Of a DNA stretch of 64,000 nt, positions 34,953-44,548 are shown piece by piece (the first letter of the stretch is position 1; every line of letters begins with the position of its first letter). The stretch comes from Xanthostigma xanthostigma (taxonomy: Eukaryota > Arthropoda > Insecta > Raphidioptera > Raphidiidae): positions 930,001 to 994,000 of the forward strand of contig OY754464.1 of the NCBI GenBank assembly GCA_963575645.1. Direction: 5' to 3'. A model generated the notes under the pieces. That model worked only from the letters and a program-made list of their open reading frames with translations. It was not told the origin of the DNA and searched no databases. Both the position numbers and the translations under genes were made by a program.

Positions 34953-35209
34953 CTAGCGGCCCGGTCCGGTTTCACCCGTGTGCGATAGATATAACTCTGC
35001 TAAACGTATTTCGTTTGCGGCCCGGCGTCTGAACTAATAGCTTTGTGCAGGTACTACCAGATTTGCTTCTGAACTAATATAGCTTTGAGCGAATTTGATC
35101 AGATGACGTTACTTGATACTAAAACAGTTTATTTTTGTTTGCTTGTGAGCTAATATCTTTGGGCAAATTCTATCAGATGTCGCTACATGTTATTAAGACA
35201 CGATATAGA
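34953..35209 (-). mobile_element. Helitron family C, copy 3
   Basis: CTAG at the left preceded by A, the GGTTTCACCC hairpin, GGCCCGGCGTCTGAACTAAT and two diverged AGCTTTG units, then the complement of the TC end at 35209 followed by T. The Tc1 element inserted 13 bp beyond its end. Confidence 0.65.
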
Positions 35210-35222
35210 TATGTATACTTTA

Positions 35223-36922
35223 TACGAGCCCCGTCCCACTTCAGTTGGCCCACTTACAAAAAACTCAATTATTAGTCCTCAATTAACAGAAATCGAAACA
35301 CTAGCGTAATATAGGTATTTTTTATTTTGTACCAAATATTTTACAGACTTTTTACACAACCTAAGCCTACTAGATAATATATTCTTACTAAGATAAAAAA
35401 TTAAATAGAAAACCGAATAAAATATGCATTCAGACAAACTAAAACTCGAAACGTATTTCAAAAGTTACCATTGGGTAACATCACCTTTATTGGTTATAAC
35501 GGCCATTATTCTTCGAGGCATAGTATTAACTAAATTCTGGCAGTCTTGTGGAGTAAAGTTATCCCATATTTCTTTGAGTTTTTGTCTTAGATCTGAGACC
35601 GATCTAGCGGGAGTAACACGTAAGCGTTTTTTCATTTCATGCCAAAGTGTTTCAATTGGGGACAAGTCAGGGCTACTGGAAACCCACTCTAAGAGTGGAA
35701 TAGTGTTCTCTGAGAACCATTTTTTAGCTTTTTTTGATGTATGGCAGGCAGCTCCGTCTTGCTGAAAAATAAAATTCTCTCCAGAGACCAAAACTTCTTC
35801 CATTGTTGGCAGCAGAGACTCTTCTAATATGTTTAAATATTTGTCTGTATTAACAATGCCATCAATAAAGTGCAGTTTTCCTACACCTCTTGCAGACATT
35901 GAGCCCCATACCATAACAGATGCTGGAAATTTCACTTTCCTTTTTAAACAGTCGGGATGGTATGCTTCATTTTTTTGACGAATAACTCTGCTCCGACTGT
36001 CACCTACACAAACTTCAAACCGAGACTCATCACTCCAATGTATGCTGTTCCACTGTTCAAAATTCCAATTTTTGTGTTCTTTTGCCCATTGCAATCTGTT
36101 TTTCTTTTGTTTCTGTGTCAACAATGGCTTTTCCTTAGCCTAAACAAATTACGTATGTTAGTTTTTTGCAAATTTAAATTTAAGACAGCGGATTAAAAAT
36201 ATGAGTAATACCTTGTACGTTCCAAATCCTAACTTCTTTGCTTCCCTATGACATGTAGATCTCGAAATACGTCTTCCCACAGTATTGCTCCAAAGTACGC
36301 TCAATTGTCCGTAGTTAGCACGTCTGTTTTCCTTAATTATTCTTTTCAATGCCCGTTTATCACCGTCTGTTAGTTTGGTTTTCTTCACGTACCGGGGCTT
36401 TGAGGCGATTGAACCATTTGTTTTGTACAGTCTCACAATATTTCTAACACTATATTTTGATAAATTTAACAATTTCCCGATTTCGGAATTTGATTTTCCG
36501 GTTTTCCACAAGTTAATAATGATTACTCTAAGTTTTTGGTCAATAACTGCGCCTCTACCCATTTTTAAGTTAAAAAAATATTATACTATTACTTTTTGAC
36601 ACTTTTGACAAATTACTATCAATAAATAACAATTGTTTTATCGTGTTTTTACATAGCCACCTCTAATATCACTTAACTTCTTACATAGTCTAATATTTGT
36701 TATGTTGACGCATAAAACGCATTATTTACACCCATTTCGTTTTTATGATAAAAATTAAATATATTTGAATACATTTTACTTAATGTTATGAAAACAGCTT
36801 TTAATATGAATATTTACAAGAAAAAAATGTAAAGTGGCAGTTAGTTTAACACTTTTTTGAATAAATCTTAAAGAAATTGAAATTTCAGTAAGTGGGCCAA
36901 TTGAAACGGGACGGGGCTCGTA
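35223..36922 (-). mobile_element. Tc1-like transposon, apparently complete (1700 bp)
   Basis: 35-bp terminal inverted repeats lie at 35223-35257 and 36888-36922 (TACGAGCCCCGTCCC at the tips) with three mismatches. They are flanked by TA at 35221-35222 and 36923-36924, the Tc1/mariner target duplication. The single gene it carries (36562 to 35465, minus) is open throughout after removal of one short intron. Everything needed in cis and trans for cut-and-paste transposition appears present, although activity cannot be judged from sequence. Confidence 0.92.
35465..36562 (-). CDS. Tc1-family DD34E transposase, two exons
   Basis: Exon 1 spans 36562-36212 (117 codons, start context AAAAATGGG) and exon 2 spans 36139-35465. 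The 72-nt intron (36211-36140) has GTATTA and TTTGTTTAG ends, and splicing keeps the frame in phase 0. The product has 341 residues, the usual Tc1 length. Residues of about 10-55 form the first helix-turn-helix for terminal-repeat binding, and about 65-115 the second. The catalytic triad is D154 (WSDES), D245 (FQQDGAACH) and E280 (SPIETLW), with 34 residues between D245 and E280. No internal stop or frameshift is seen. Transposase cuts the element out and reinserts it at TA. The intron position between the DNA-binding and catalytic parts is a feature also known in some Tc1-like elements. Confidence 0.93.
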
Positions 36923-36975
36923 TATAAGGATAGTTTCTCGCGCTACTTCTCTCCCTGTTTCTAGCAATAATAAGT

Positions 36976-37110
36976 AAACTGTATTTAAAAAAGGCAGAAC
37001 AAAATTCCGGTCGGAACACCACGACAGACTGCTTTGAACATCCTGTATCTCACCCCTTCTGCCGTAGTGTTCCAACCGGAATGTTGTTTTGCCTTTTTAA
37101 ATACAGTTTA
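36976..37110. repeat. Hairpin with arms of about 45 nt
   Basis: AAACTGTATTTAAAAAAGGC and CGGTCGGAACACC at 36976-37022 pair with the complement at 37062-37110, leaving a loop of about 40 nt. A 99-codon minus-strand frame overlaps it and is not supported. Confidence 0.65.
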
Positions 37111-37286
37111 GAAAAAGGTATTTGAAATACTTTGAAAATCTCAGCGTTGCCAAAATGAGTTGACGTTTTCAACCCTCCTAGTTCATATTTAGGGGTTGAG
37201 TACCCCTAAAATCGACTGGACTTGGCTAGCCTAAAATGTGGTTTTCGTTTTTTGCACTTGATAATTTATTAATTACATATTAATAT

Positions 37287-37310
37287 GTTTTTTTTCTATT
37301 TCAGGTAAGA
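37287..37310 (+). promoter_or_regulatory. Candidate recursive-splicing ratchet point (37304|37305)
   Basis: A pyrimidine-rich run (TTTTTTTTCTATTTCAG) is fused directly to GTAAGA, giving a 3' splice site immediately followed by a 5' splice site. This is the arrangement used for stepwise removal of very long introns in insects. It lies on the coding strand of the transporter, 22 kb into its first intron. A strong second donor GTAAGT at 37347 could define the exon transiently. Confidence 0.5.
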
Positions 37311-37346
37311 GACAACATATCACAAATACTAAAGTCATCACACTTG
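37305..37346 (+). other. Possible 42-nt microexon
   Basis: Between the acceptor at 37304 and the donor TTG|GTAAGT at 37347 lie 42 nt, a multiple of three. They are open in the phase set by the transporter exon (KRQHITNTKVITL). Inclusion would add 14 residues without shifting the frame. The peptide does not look like the TM1-TM2 region of the family, so a transient exon-definition role is at least as likely as real coding use. Confidence 0.3.
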
Positions 37347-37479
37347 GTAAGTTAATGCAATTTTCGTCATAAAAAAATTATTGCAAAAATAACTTCAATG
37401 TGTCCAGTAGGTACTACTATAACTCGATGTGCCCAAATTTTGATTTTTTTTAACTCGTAGAAAACGCAAAATTTTGACG

Positions 37480-37870
37480 TTCCAAAAAACTGCGGATTAT
37501 TCACAAACCTGAAAAATACGTAAAAAAATGGAACTACTTTTCGTCTTTCACTGTCATTTTTTTAATCTAACCAATCAGAAATCACTTATACACGTCATAG
37601 CAACTGGTATAGAATTACTATACACGACCGCGTAATTATTTTTCAAAAGAACTTTCCCCAAACGCCCTCTCCTTTTCACTGCGCAAAAAACCGCCATCGC
37701 ATCGACACGACCCCGTAATTGTTTTTAAAGAACTTTCCTCAAACACCTTCCCCTTTTCACTGCGTAAAAAAACGCCATCGCATCGACACGACCCCGTAAT
37801 TGTTTTTTTAAGAACTCCTCCCCAAACGCCTGCCCTTTTTCACTGCGAAAAAAAAATCATAAAAAATCAA
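37480..37870 (-). repeat. Interspersed repeat with internal units of about 85 bp, copy 2
   Basis: The reverse complement of 22870-23215 with one extra unit: three consecutive blocks of GACACGACCCCGTAATTG, TTTAAAGAACTT and TTTTCACTGCG at about 37620-37860. Confidence 0.65.
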
Positions 37871-38842
37871 TTTTTCGCACTTAAAACGGCTAATAACTTA
37901 TACGTTATATAAAATAATAATTGTGTATTTCCAGTGGATATTTTGCGTTATCGTTCTCTAACGAACTTCGATATTTAATTTGTTCTATGGGCTATGTGCA
38001 AGGAGGCGGAGTTACAAATTTTTTGATACGAGCGTTTGTGGTGAGCACTAGGGGAAGCTTCAACCTCAAATTTTCCGGATGTCAGTGAGCAATGTTTATT
38101 AAAAGTGAAAATAGTTATAGTTTTATGAAGTTTTTTATTTACAAAGAAAACATGGGCAAAACTAGGCGATCTGGAAATGATTGTTGTGTTCCGGGCTTTT
38201 GCGCTGATGGCGATTTAAGTAAAAGAAAGATCATCGGCGCCATAATTTGACGTATTGTCAGTGTAAACAAATTATTTATTCATATTTTGTACGTCATAAT
38301 TGATAAATAAATACTTCTCACGTACCTTTTATGTTATGCTATTTTTATAATGGGTAACAATCTGAATTTTATGGTAAATAAAATTACATTTTTTTTGACA
38401 CATCATGGCCAGCTAAAGTTTTTGACTTATCACCATAGAAACATGTCGCGATTTCCATAAAAAGTGAGTTCAATAATTCTCTATTACCCACCAGCGGCGC
38501 TAGTAGGCTTCGTGCACACATCCTATACGCAATCTCGTAACAGAAGAACCTCAGATAACCAAGGCCCGCTGCGTACTTGAATAATTAATTATTATTTAAT
38601 TAGACAATTATGTTCAGTGCAGATTAAGTCGTTTAAAAAAGTGTCAAGCTCCATTAAGACCTTTTTTGATGCAGTTTATATTTAGGTGGTTGATTATGTC
38701 GGTGGTTTTTGTAGCGCGACTGCAAGTTCCAGTAAAGACAGTTTAATAGGCGATTAAAAGAACATAAAACTCGTTATCGAGCCGCGCCGTTCTATAGTGA
38801 CAGTGATATATGGATGTGTATAGACCGACAAAAGTTGTGTTA
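37871..38842. repeat. Spacer containing a second copy of the 33.7-kb repeat
   Basis: The copy spans about 38340-38560 (CATCATGGCCAGCTAAAG, GAAACATGTCGCGATTTCC). The remainder shows no supported feature. Confidence 0.5.
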
Positions 38843-39403
38843 AGTGTATTTAGTCCGTTCTCAGTGCAAGTCCTACATACATTGTTTCGCGTCTCATCGG
38901 ATGTGCAGTTACTGTCTAGCCGGTGCGGTGTTGGGAGGAGCGTCGTTCCCGAAGCGACTAGCCACAGGCTATTTGACTCTTATTAGGGTTCCGTACCTTA
39001 AAAGGAAGATAGGAACCCTTAAAGGAAGTGTATTAAGTCCGTTCTCATGTCAAGTTTGACATACATTGTTTCGCGTCTCATCGGACGAGAAGTTACTGTC
39101 TAGCCGGTGCGGTGTTGGGAGGAGCGTCGATCCCGAAGCGACTAGCCACAGGCTATTTGACTCTTATTAGGGTTCCGTACCTCAAAAGGAAGATAGGAAC
39201 CCTTATGGAAAGTGTATTTAGTCCGTTCTCAGTGCAAGTCCAATATACATTGTTTCGCGTCTCATCGAACGTGCAGTTACTGTCTAGCCGGTGCGGTGTT
39301 GGGAGGAGCATCGTTCCCGAAGCGACTAGATACATTTGACTCTTATTAGGGTTCCGTACCTTAAAAGGAAGATAGGAATCCTTCTAGGAAGTGTATTTAG
39401 TCC
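38843..39403. repeat. Tandem array, three units of 184 bp
   Basis: ATTGTTTCGCGTCTCATCG starts at 38881, 39065 and 39249, an exact 184-bp period. A fourth unit stops after AGTGTATTTAGTCC. Each unit contains AGGGTTCCGTACC, AAAAGGAAGATAGGAA and CCCTT, a text dispersed widely in insect genomes (compare 57550-57600). ORFs of 71 and 75 codons are repeat translations. Confidence 0.85.
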
Positions 39404-39786
39404 ACTTGGTGGTTTTTTTACATTTGACGTTAAGGTTTTGTTGTATCTAATTCCGTGTTTGATTCGACGCGCATAGTCGCAAATATCACAGCTGTCAGTC
39501 AAAGACGTCTAACTGCCAACTCAGAACTGGATTGTTGTGACGGCTTGTGTCGGCTTGTTCAACGCCATAATATAAAAGGCGAGTGTTATAATATGTTGCC
39601 AGGACAATTACAGTGTAATGCAGTTTAAATGGACATCAGATGTAATGTCGCGCATCAAAGACTAACCTTTTTTGTGTAACACAAGACCGCTAATGGTTCA
39701 TCGCAGCGGGGGTTTTGATCTTTGAACAATGTGCAGATCATATGATGCATCGTCTATAAATACATATTTTGTACACCCCTCTATAA
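39404..39786. other. Spacer, no feature recognised
   Basis: Mixed composition between the tandem array and the next repeats. No domain-bearing frame. Confidence 0.35.
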
Positions 39787-39886
39787 AGGCCGCTGCACAC
39801 GAGGCTAATTTTGGCGCTAGAAACACTACTATACCTGGCCTCAGGGACTTCTCCCGGTCGGCCGCCGGTCCAGTACGGTCCGGATT
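39787..39886 (+). mobile_element. PIF/Harbinger-like element, 5' fragment
   Basis: AGGCCGCTGCACACGAGGCT preceded by TAA is the terminus of the family at 40741 and 58669. The piece is cut off after about 100 bp by the next element. Confidence 0.6.
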
Positions 39887-40520
39887 TTACCATTCCAACA
39901 CACAAGTGGGGAATGGTACTAATTTAGGTAAAAAAGTCACTTTTAAAAAATTTTACAATATCTTTCCGTTTTGAGGTCACCTGAATCCAAAAAACATATT
40001 TTTGGAAAAATTGTGTGCGTCTGTTAGTCTTTGAACACGATACAATTCAAACGGATGAGCGGATTGAAACGAAATTTTGGGAGGATGTTTGGTATGCAAA
40101 TATGAAGAGCCGTATTGTTTTTGGGGAAAATCGGCGCATGCGCAGAAGATATATATACTATAACTGTGCTATTTTATATAATAATGGTATACTTTTCATA
40201 ACGGATTATTATTCTATTTATTTTTTCAAGAAAATTTCGTTAAAAATTTTTTTTCTAAACTTTATAGTTTTGGAAATATTTTGAAAATAAAAAAATCAGC
40301 TGTCCTTTTGTTTTATGGATCTGTCAGAAATAAACTAATTAGGCATGCTTTGATTAATTTTTACATGACGTGGAACATTTTCTGAAGGTAACCATGGCAA
40401 CGAATAGCATAATATCATATTGAATACTAGCCATTTCCCGCGTCACTTCACGCGATATCAGAAATTTTATTTTCTTTATTATAATCAAATGTCAACATTT
40501 TTGAAGTCGGAATGGTCCCG
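39887..40520 (+). mobile_element. GGAATGGTAC-family element, copy 3 (complete)
   Basis: Runs from TTACCATTCCAACACACAAG, with its terminal hairpin, to GTCGGAATGGTCCC. The ORF at 40015-40284 corresponds to conserved repeat text, and its reading varies between copies. Confidence 0.75.
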
Positions 40521-40740
40521 TCGTGTTATTGATTTAATTTTATAGTGAAAAAAAAACGATTATATATTTTATTGGAGCAAGCTTGCGGGGTTTTACTGTT
40601 TTCTACACCATAATACAATATTTATGAGCTTTTAACCTTTTATATCAGATCCAAAGTAACTTCTGTAAACGTGACAAGATTGACAATCATTTGTTTGTTT
40701 ACAAAATCGTGATGTATTGAATATAATACTAATGATCTTA

Positions 40741-41171
40741 TACGTCCGCTGCACACGAGGCTGGATTTGCCGCTAGGTTCCTTGCTAGATTTCACTTCTA
40801 GTTTTCTAGCGCTGGTTTTCTTTATTGCTTTAATGTGATCGCTTCACACGAGACGTCTTTACAAGCTTCCTTTGCAGGTAAATTCGGTGCGCGCGCAGTG
40901 ATAGAATGGTAACAAAAGTGCATGTTTATTGTCTCTGAACTATGGCATAGTATTGGTTTGTGGGCGTTTGTTCAAGTAACCCACGTGACAAGATACTGCT
41001 TCCTGACTGGCTCTTGCTCATACCTAGCAGAGGACCTAGCAAGAAAAATAGCCCCTGTTCTATCTTGTGAGCTGGCAGGCGAGCCCACAGTGACGTCATT
41101 TTCAGTCTCGCACCCAGCCTACCGGCCAGCAGAAGTCCAAGCAGTGTTTCTAGCCTCGTGTGCAGCGGCCT
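40741..41171. mobile_element. PIF/Harbinger-like element with TTA duplication (431 bp)
   Basis: Ends related to CCGCTGCACACGAGGCT and AGCCTCGTGTGCAGCGGCC are flanked by TTA at 40738-40740 and 41172-41174, the 3-bp TWA duplication of PIF/Harbinger. The 94-codon ORF inside (40922) does not resemble a transposase. Confidence 0.75.
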
Positions 41172-41174
41172 TTA

Positions 41175-41519
41175 GAATCTCAGAAAGCAGTTGCAATAGT
41201 TTTTGAGCAAAGTACTCAAAGCCGTTTTTGTGTTCTGCGCACTTTTTTTAATTTTCATTTTATAAAAAAATTACATCTAAAATGGCAAAAATCATTTCTT
41301 GTTTGTAAGTTATTATATAATGCCTTAAAATATAACTTTTAAGAATGTTTATTAAAAAAACCTTTGTCTTCAAATACCCCCCCCCCCCCCCACTGGCACA
41401 CGTTTACATACGTTTTGAACATTTTTGTTCCCATATACTTTTATACTGCTCAGTCAGCGAAAAAATTAGGGGGAACATTGTTTTGAAGCATAGCTGTTTT
41501 TGAGATATATGTAGTAGAA
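41175..41519. other. AT-rich spacer with a 14-C run
   Basis: A homopolymer of C at about 41378-41391. Nothing else recognised. Confidence 0.4.
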
Positions 41520-42153
41520 TTTGCGCAAATTATTAGTTCAGACGCCGGGTCGCAAACGAAATACATTTAGCAAAATTAACACGTAAGGTGCACATAGAGG
41601 AATTAACATTGGGAAAAAATGACTGGATCAAAGTGAGCCTTGAAATCTTGTTTTTCAATTTGACAGATAATATTCTTTTGCAAAATGAATGTGTATACTA
41701 CCGAAGAAAATATTCAAATGATTACAACATAATCGGACTTTTTTTATTAAAGCGGGACATTAAATTCCCAAAAATACTTTAATATGGTGCGAGATCAAAT
41801 ATCGCCGCCTATTCGTGTTGAACCTAAAGACATTGGGTCACTGATTTACCAACGTGCATACGTCATACCAGTCAGACAATTTTTGAATTAAATGTTTTCA
41901 AACAGCTGGAGTTGTTTTTTTTGTTTTATTTTTATACAAAAAAATTAAAATAATGTTTTATAAGAGCTCTTTATTATTAAAAAAGCCAAGTAAAACAAAA
42001 ATAAATCAAAATAAAATAGAAATCCTCAAGATTACCACGATAATTCAATAGAAATAACAATTAATGCAGTCATGGCTAACTCTGATCCAAGTATTTTTTC
42101 TCAATGCTAATTTCCCTATGTGCACCTTACGTGAAACCGACACGGACCGCTAG
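41520..42153 (+). mobile_element. Helitron family C, copy 4, split by a TIR element
   Basis: The pieces 41520-41580 (GAATTTGCGCAAATTATTAG, CAGACGCCGGGTCGC) and 42133-42153 (GAAACCGACACGGACCGCTA) are the two sides of the family's last 85 bp. CTAG ends at 42153 followed by T. Confidence 0.65.
41581..42132. mobile_element. Non-autonomous TIR element (552 bp)
   Basis: Terminal repeats of about 38 bp, ACGTAAGGTGCACATAG then GGAATTAACATTGGGAAAAA against the complement at the right end, with a few mismatches. The centre is AT-rich with a 64-codon frame of no recognisable content. It interrupts a Helitron, so it is the younger insertion. Superfamily not settled. Confidence 0.75.
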
Positions 42154-42303
42154 TCCCATTATAAAATGCCTGTATGGCGACTGTAAACTGACACATTACG
42201 CACGAGTGCGCAAAGCAACAGCCACAGTAACGCGTGACCGGGTACAGCTTGTAAATAATGATAATATTGATATCTAGAATTAAATAAACACCACAATAGT
42301 TAT

Positions 42304-43061
42304 TGCACATACCGCTAAACTAGCGGTATGTGCTTTATTATCGCTTTGTGCGTCAGAGCTGACTTTCGTTCATATAAGAAGTTATATCTAAGTTAATTTC
42401 ACACGAAATCCATTCAAATTGAAGCTTTTTGAAAAGAGGAGATTCTGATCTATAAAACAGAACCATTTTTAAATCAATTTGAGTTCATAAATACTATTAA
42501 AATTGTAATTGAAAGTTACAAACAGCAGTTGTCGGTTGGTCTGTACGTATGTACGTCACGACTCTACAGATCGCAATTTTTGGTCGGATTGCCTTGGGTT
42601 ATATTTTATTCACTTTGTTTAGTATCAGACCAGAACCCTATTTAAATTCACATAAATGTGTTCAGTAGTTTAATTTTTATAAACAGTTTTATTTTATTAT
42701 TTTTGACAGCTAATAGTTAAAATAAAAAACCTTAAAAAAACAAAAAAAATACCTATTACAGTTATTGTAATGCAGTGTATTACGTAGAATAACTGCTCCA
42801 CTTCTATACCACAATAACAACGTAAGCTGGGGTATCAGAATGGCCGAGTGGTTAAACGCGTAGTCCAGTAATAGCAAGGTGCCGAGTTCGATTCCCGCTG
42901 ACACCAAGTAAAATTTTTTTTTCTATTCCATTTTATTTTTATTTTTTTTTCTATTTTTTTAATTTTTTTTTTTTTTTAATCTATTTTCTCAATTTTTTTT
43001 CATTATAATATGTACAGTGGAAAACTTGCGGGATGTGCACTTTTGGTTTTGCCAACTATCT
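42304..43061 (+). mobile_element. Palindrome-headed composite family, copy B
   Basis: Starts with GCACATACCGCTA-AAC-TAGCGGTATGTGC, a perfect 13-nt-stem hairpin. It continues through about 500 bp of unique family sequence and a tRNA-like unit (42831-42906), then a T-rich run, and ends GCACTTTTGGTTTTGCCAAC. Related copies are at 8493, 48427, 48879 (reverse) and, in part, 49653. No protein is encoded. Confidence 0.75.
42831..42906 (+). ncRNA. tRNA-like unit (Ser/Leu-like D arm) with T-run
   Basis: Box A TGGCCGAGTGGTTAAACGC and box B GTTCGATTCCC are intact, and the 5' GGTATCAG pairs 7 of 8 with 3' CTGACACC. It lacks the long variable arm of Ser/Leu tRNAs. A T-run that could terminate Pol III follows about 8 nt later. 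It is the Pol III segment of the composite repeat. Confidence 0.55.
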
Positions 43062-43507
43062 GATTCTTCGATAGCTTACGTGTTAAGCTATTTACATACC
43101 TACAGTGCGTTTCTTCGTGTGATTTGAACTTATAACCACTTATAGACAACATTAAATAATGTAATCGGATTATGGACCTGTTTCTGAGTTAAAGAGTATC
43201 CACACTGACAGCTCCGACGTGTGTTCTTTTAATTAATTTAAAACGCATTATTATGGGAGGAGTTTATTCGTAACGTAATCATTACATTGTAATTGTAATA
43301 ATCTATACAAATAAATAAAATATTGAAGCGTCTGTTGGTAATATAATACATATTATATACTAGCGGTCCCGCCCGGTTTCACCCGGGTGCCAAAGAACGA
43401 ATGGGGAAGGAAGGGACATGAGTACGCACATTCATCGTAGTTTACCGAGATGAATGTTGTGTCCAAACTTCATAATGATCGGAGTTACCGTCCAAAAATT
43501 TTTGTCG

Positions 43508-43856
43508 TTAAAAAGCAGTATTTATACTTTTTTAAGTAATAAATTTCTTTTAATATAATAAATATTTAATTGAAAACACTGTAGGAACCTGTAGTTGTAA
43601 CAGTTTTCAAATGAGCTATTATTTAGATTTATTTAATTTTAATTACTCGTAATAAAATTTAAAAGAAAAATGAAATGTAAGCATTAGAAGAAACCAATGT
43701 AGAAAATAAAAAAAAATAAAAATATATTCCGCCGACGTGGGGCTTGAATCCACGACCCTGGCATTAAGAGTCTCATGCTCTACCGACTGAGCTATCCGGG
43801 CTTCTTTAAGTGAGGCGTTAATATTGCAATGTTTAGTTAGGGCATTTCACCTGTTA
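43508..43856 (-). mobile_element. SINE-like insertion with tRNA-Lys-related segment
   Basis: The insertion is flanked by ATTTTTGTCG (43498-43507) and ATATTTGTCG (43857-43866), a 9-of-10 duplication of Helitron sequence. Removing it restores the Helitron. It contains the tRNA-Lys-like segment at 43731-43801 with about 55 bp upstream of it on the minus strand. Confidence 0.65.
43731..43801 (-). pseudogene. tRNA-Lys(CTT)-like pseudogene
   Basis: On the minus strand it begins GCCCGGATAGCTCAGTCGGT and keeps the ACTCTTAAT anticodon loop of tRNA-Lys. The anticodon stem has lost two pairs, the acceptor stem several, and box B reads ATTCAAGCC instead of GTTCGAGCC. It is therefore a decayed tRNA or SINE head, not a working gene. 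Confidence 0.7.
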
Positions 43857-44076
43857 ATATTTGTCGGACGGACAAATTTTGAGATACATCTTGCAACATT
43901 TTTCATTGATGCTCCGCTCCAATTATTAGCAGCGTGATATTATATAGCCTATAGCCTTCCTAGATAAATGGGCTATCCAACAAATTTTTTTTTCAATTCG
44001 AACCAGTAGTTTCTGAGATTAGAGCGTTCAACCAAACAAACAAACAAACTCTTCAGCTTTATATATTAGTATAGAT

Positions 44077-44548
44077 TACAGTACGGTTCTTCTGTGTCTG
44101 TATATATATAGTAACGGTTTACAAAATGCACATACTGCGAGAGTTGTTTTTTTAATGAATTATACAGACGTTAGCTCAATTAACGCAAATAAATAAAATC
44201 GTAACTTAGTATGTAATTGAACAGTTTTAAAGATTCCTAGAGCGAATTTTCAGTTTTCAGTCCCGATTGAATGATTGTAACGAATCGATTTTTAATAGCT
44301 GGTTAGTGAAGCTGCAACTTAATATTGTAAAAAAATGTTCACCCACGTAAATGCTAATCTTTATAAGGTGGCACTGTAAGATACAAAAAAAAAATAGACA
44401 ACACGCCTCCATAGCTCCAGGCAATACAGCGCCGCGTTCTTGATAAATTGGCAGAGCGTTATTTACAGTACAATAAACTTCGTGGGCATTCACGCACAAG
44501 GCATTAAAATTGTAACAATAGCCGCGCAGAATTAGCAAATCCGTCACA
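44077..44548. other. Spacer, no feature recognised
   Basis: AT-rich with a 98-codon minus-strand frame (44257-44553) lacking recognisable content. Confidence 0.3.

Larger units (their letters stand above)
43359..44076 (-). mobile_element. Helitron family A, copy 6, split by a SINE
   Basis: CTAG with A flank at the left and the TC complement followed by T at 44076-44077. The family sequence is interrupted at 43508-43856. Confidence 0.75.

Noticed and set aside
40870-40885. Ratchet-like TTTGCAG|GTAAATT
   Set aside because: It lies inside a PIF/Harbinger-like element and the junction is part of the repeat.
42831-42906. Functional tRNA-Leu or tRNA-Ser gene
   Set aside because: The boxes are good, but the variable arm and several stem pairs are missing, and the unit is repeated inside a transposable family.
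43731-43801. Functional tRNA-Lys(CTT) gene
   Set aside because: Acceptor, anticodon and T stems contain several mismatches and box B is mutated; it sits in an insertion flanked by target duplications.
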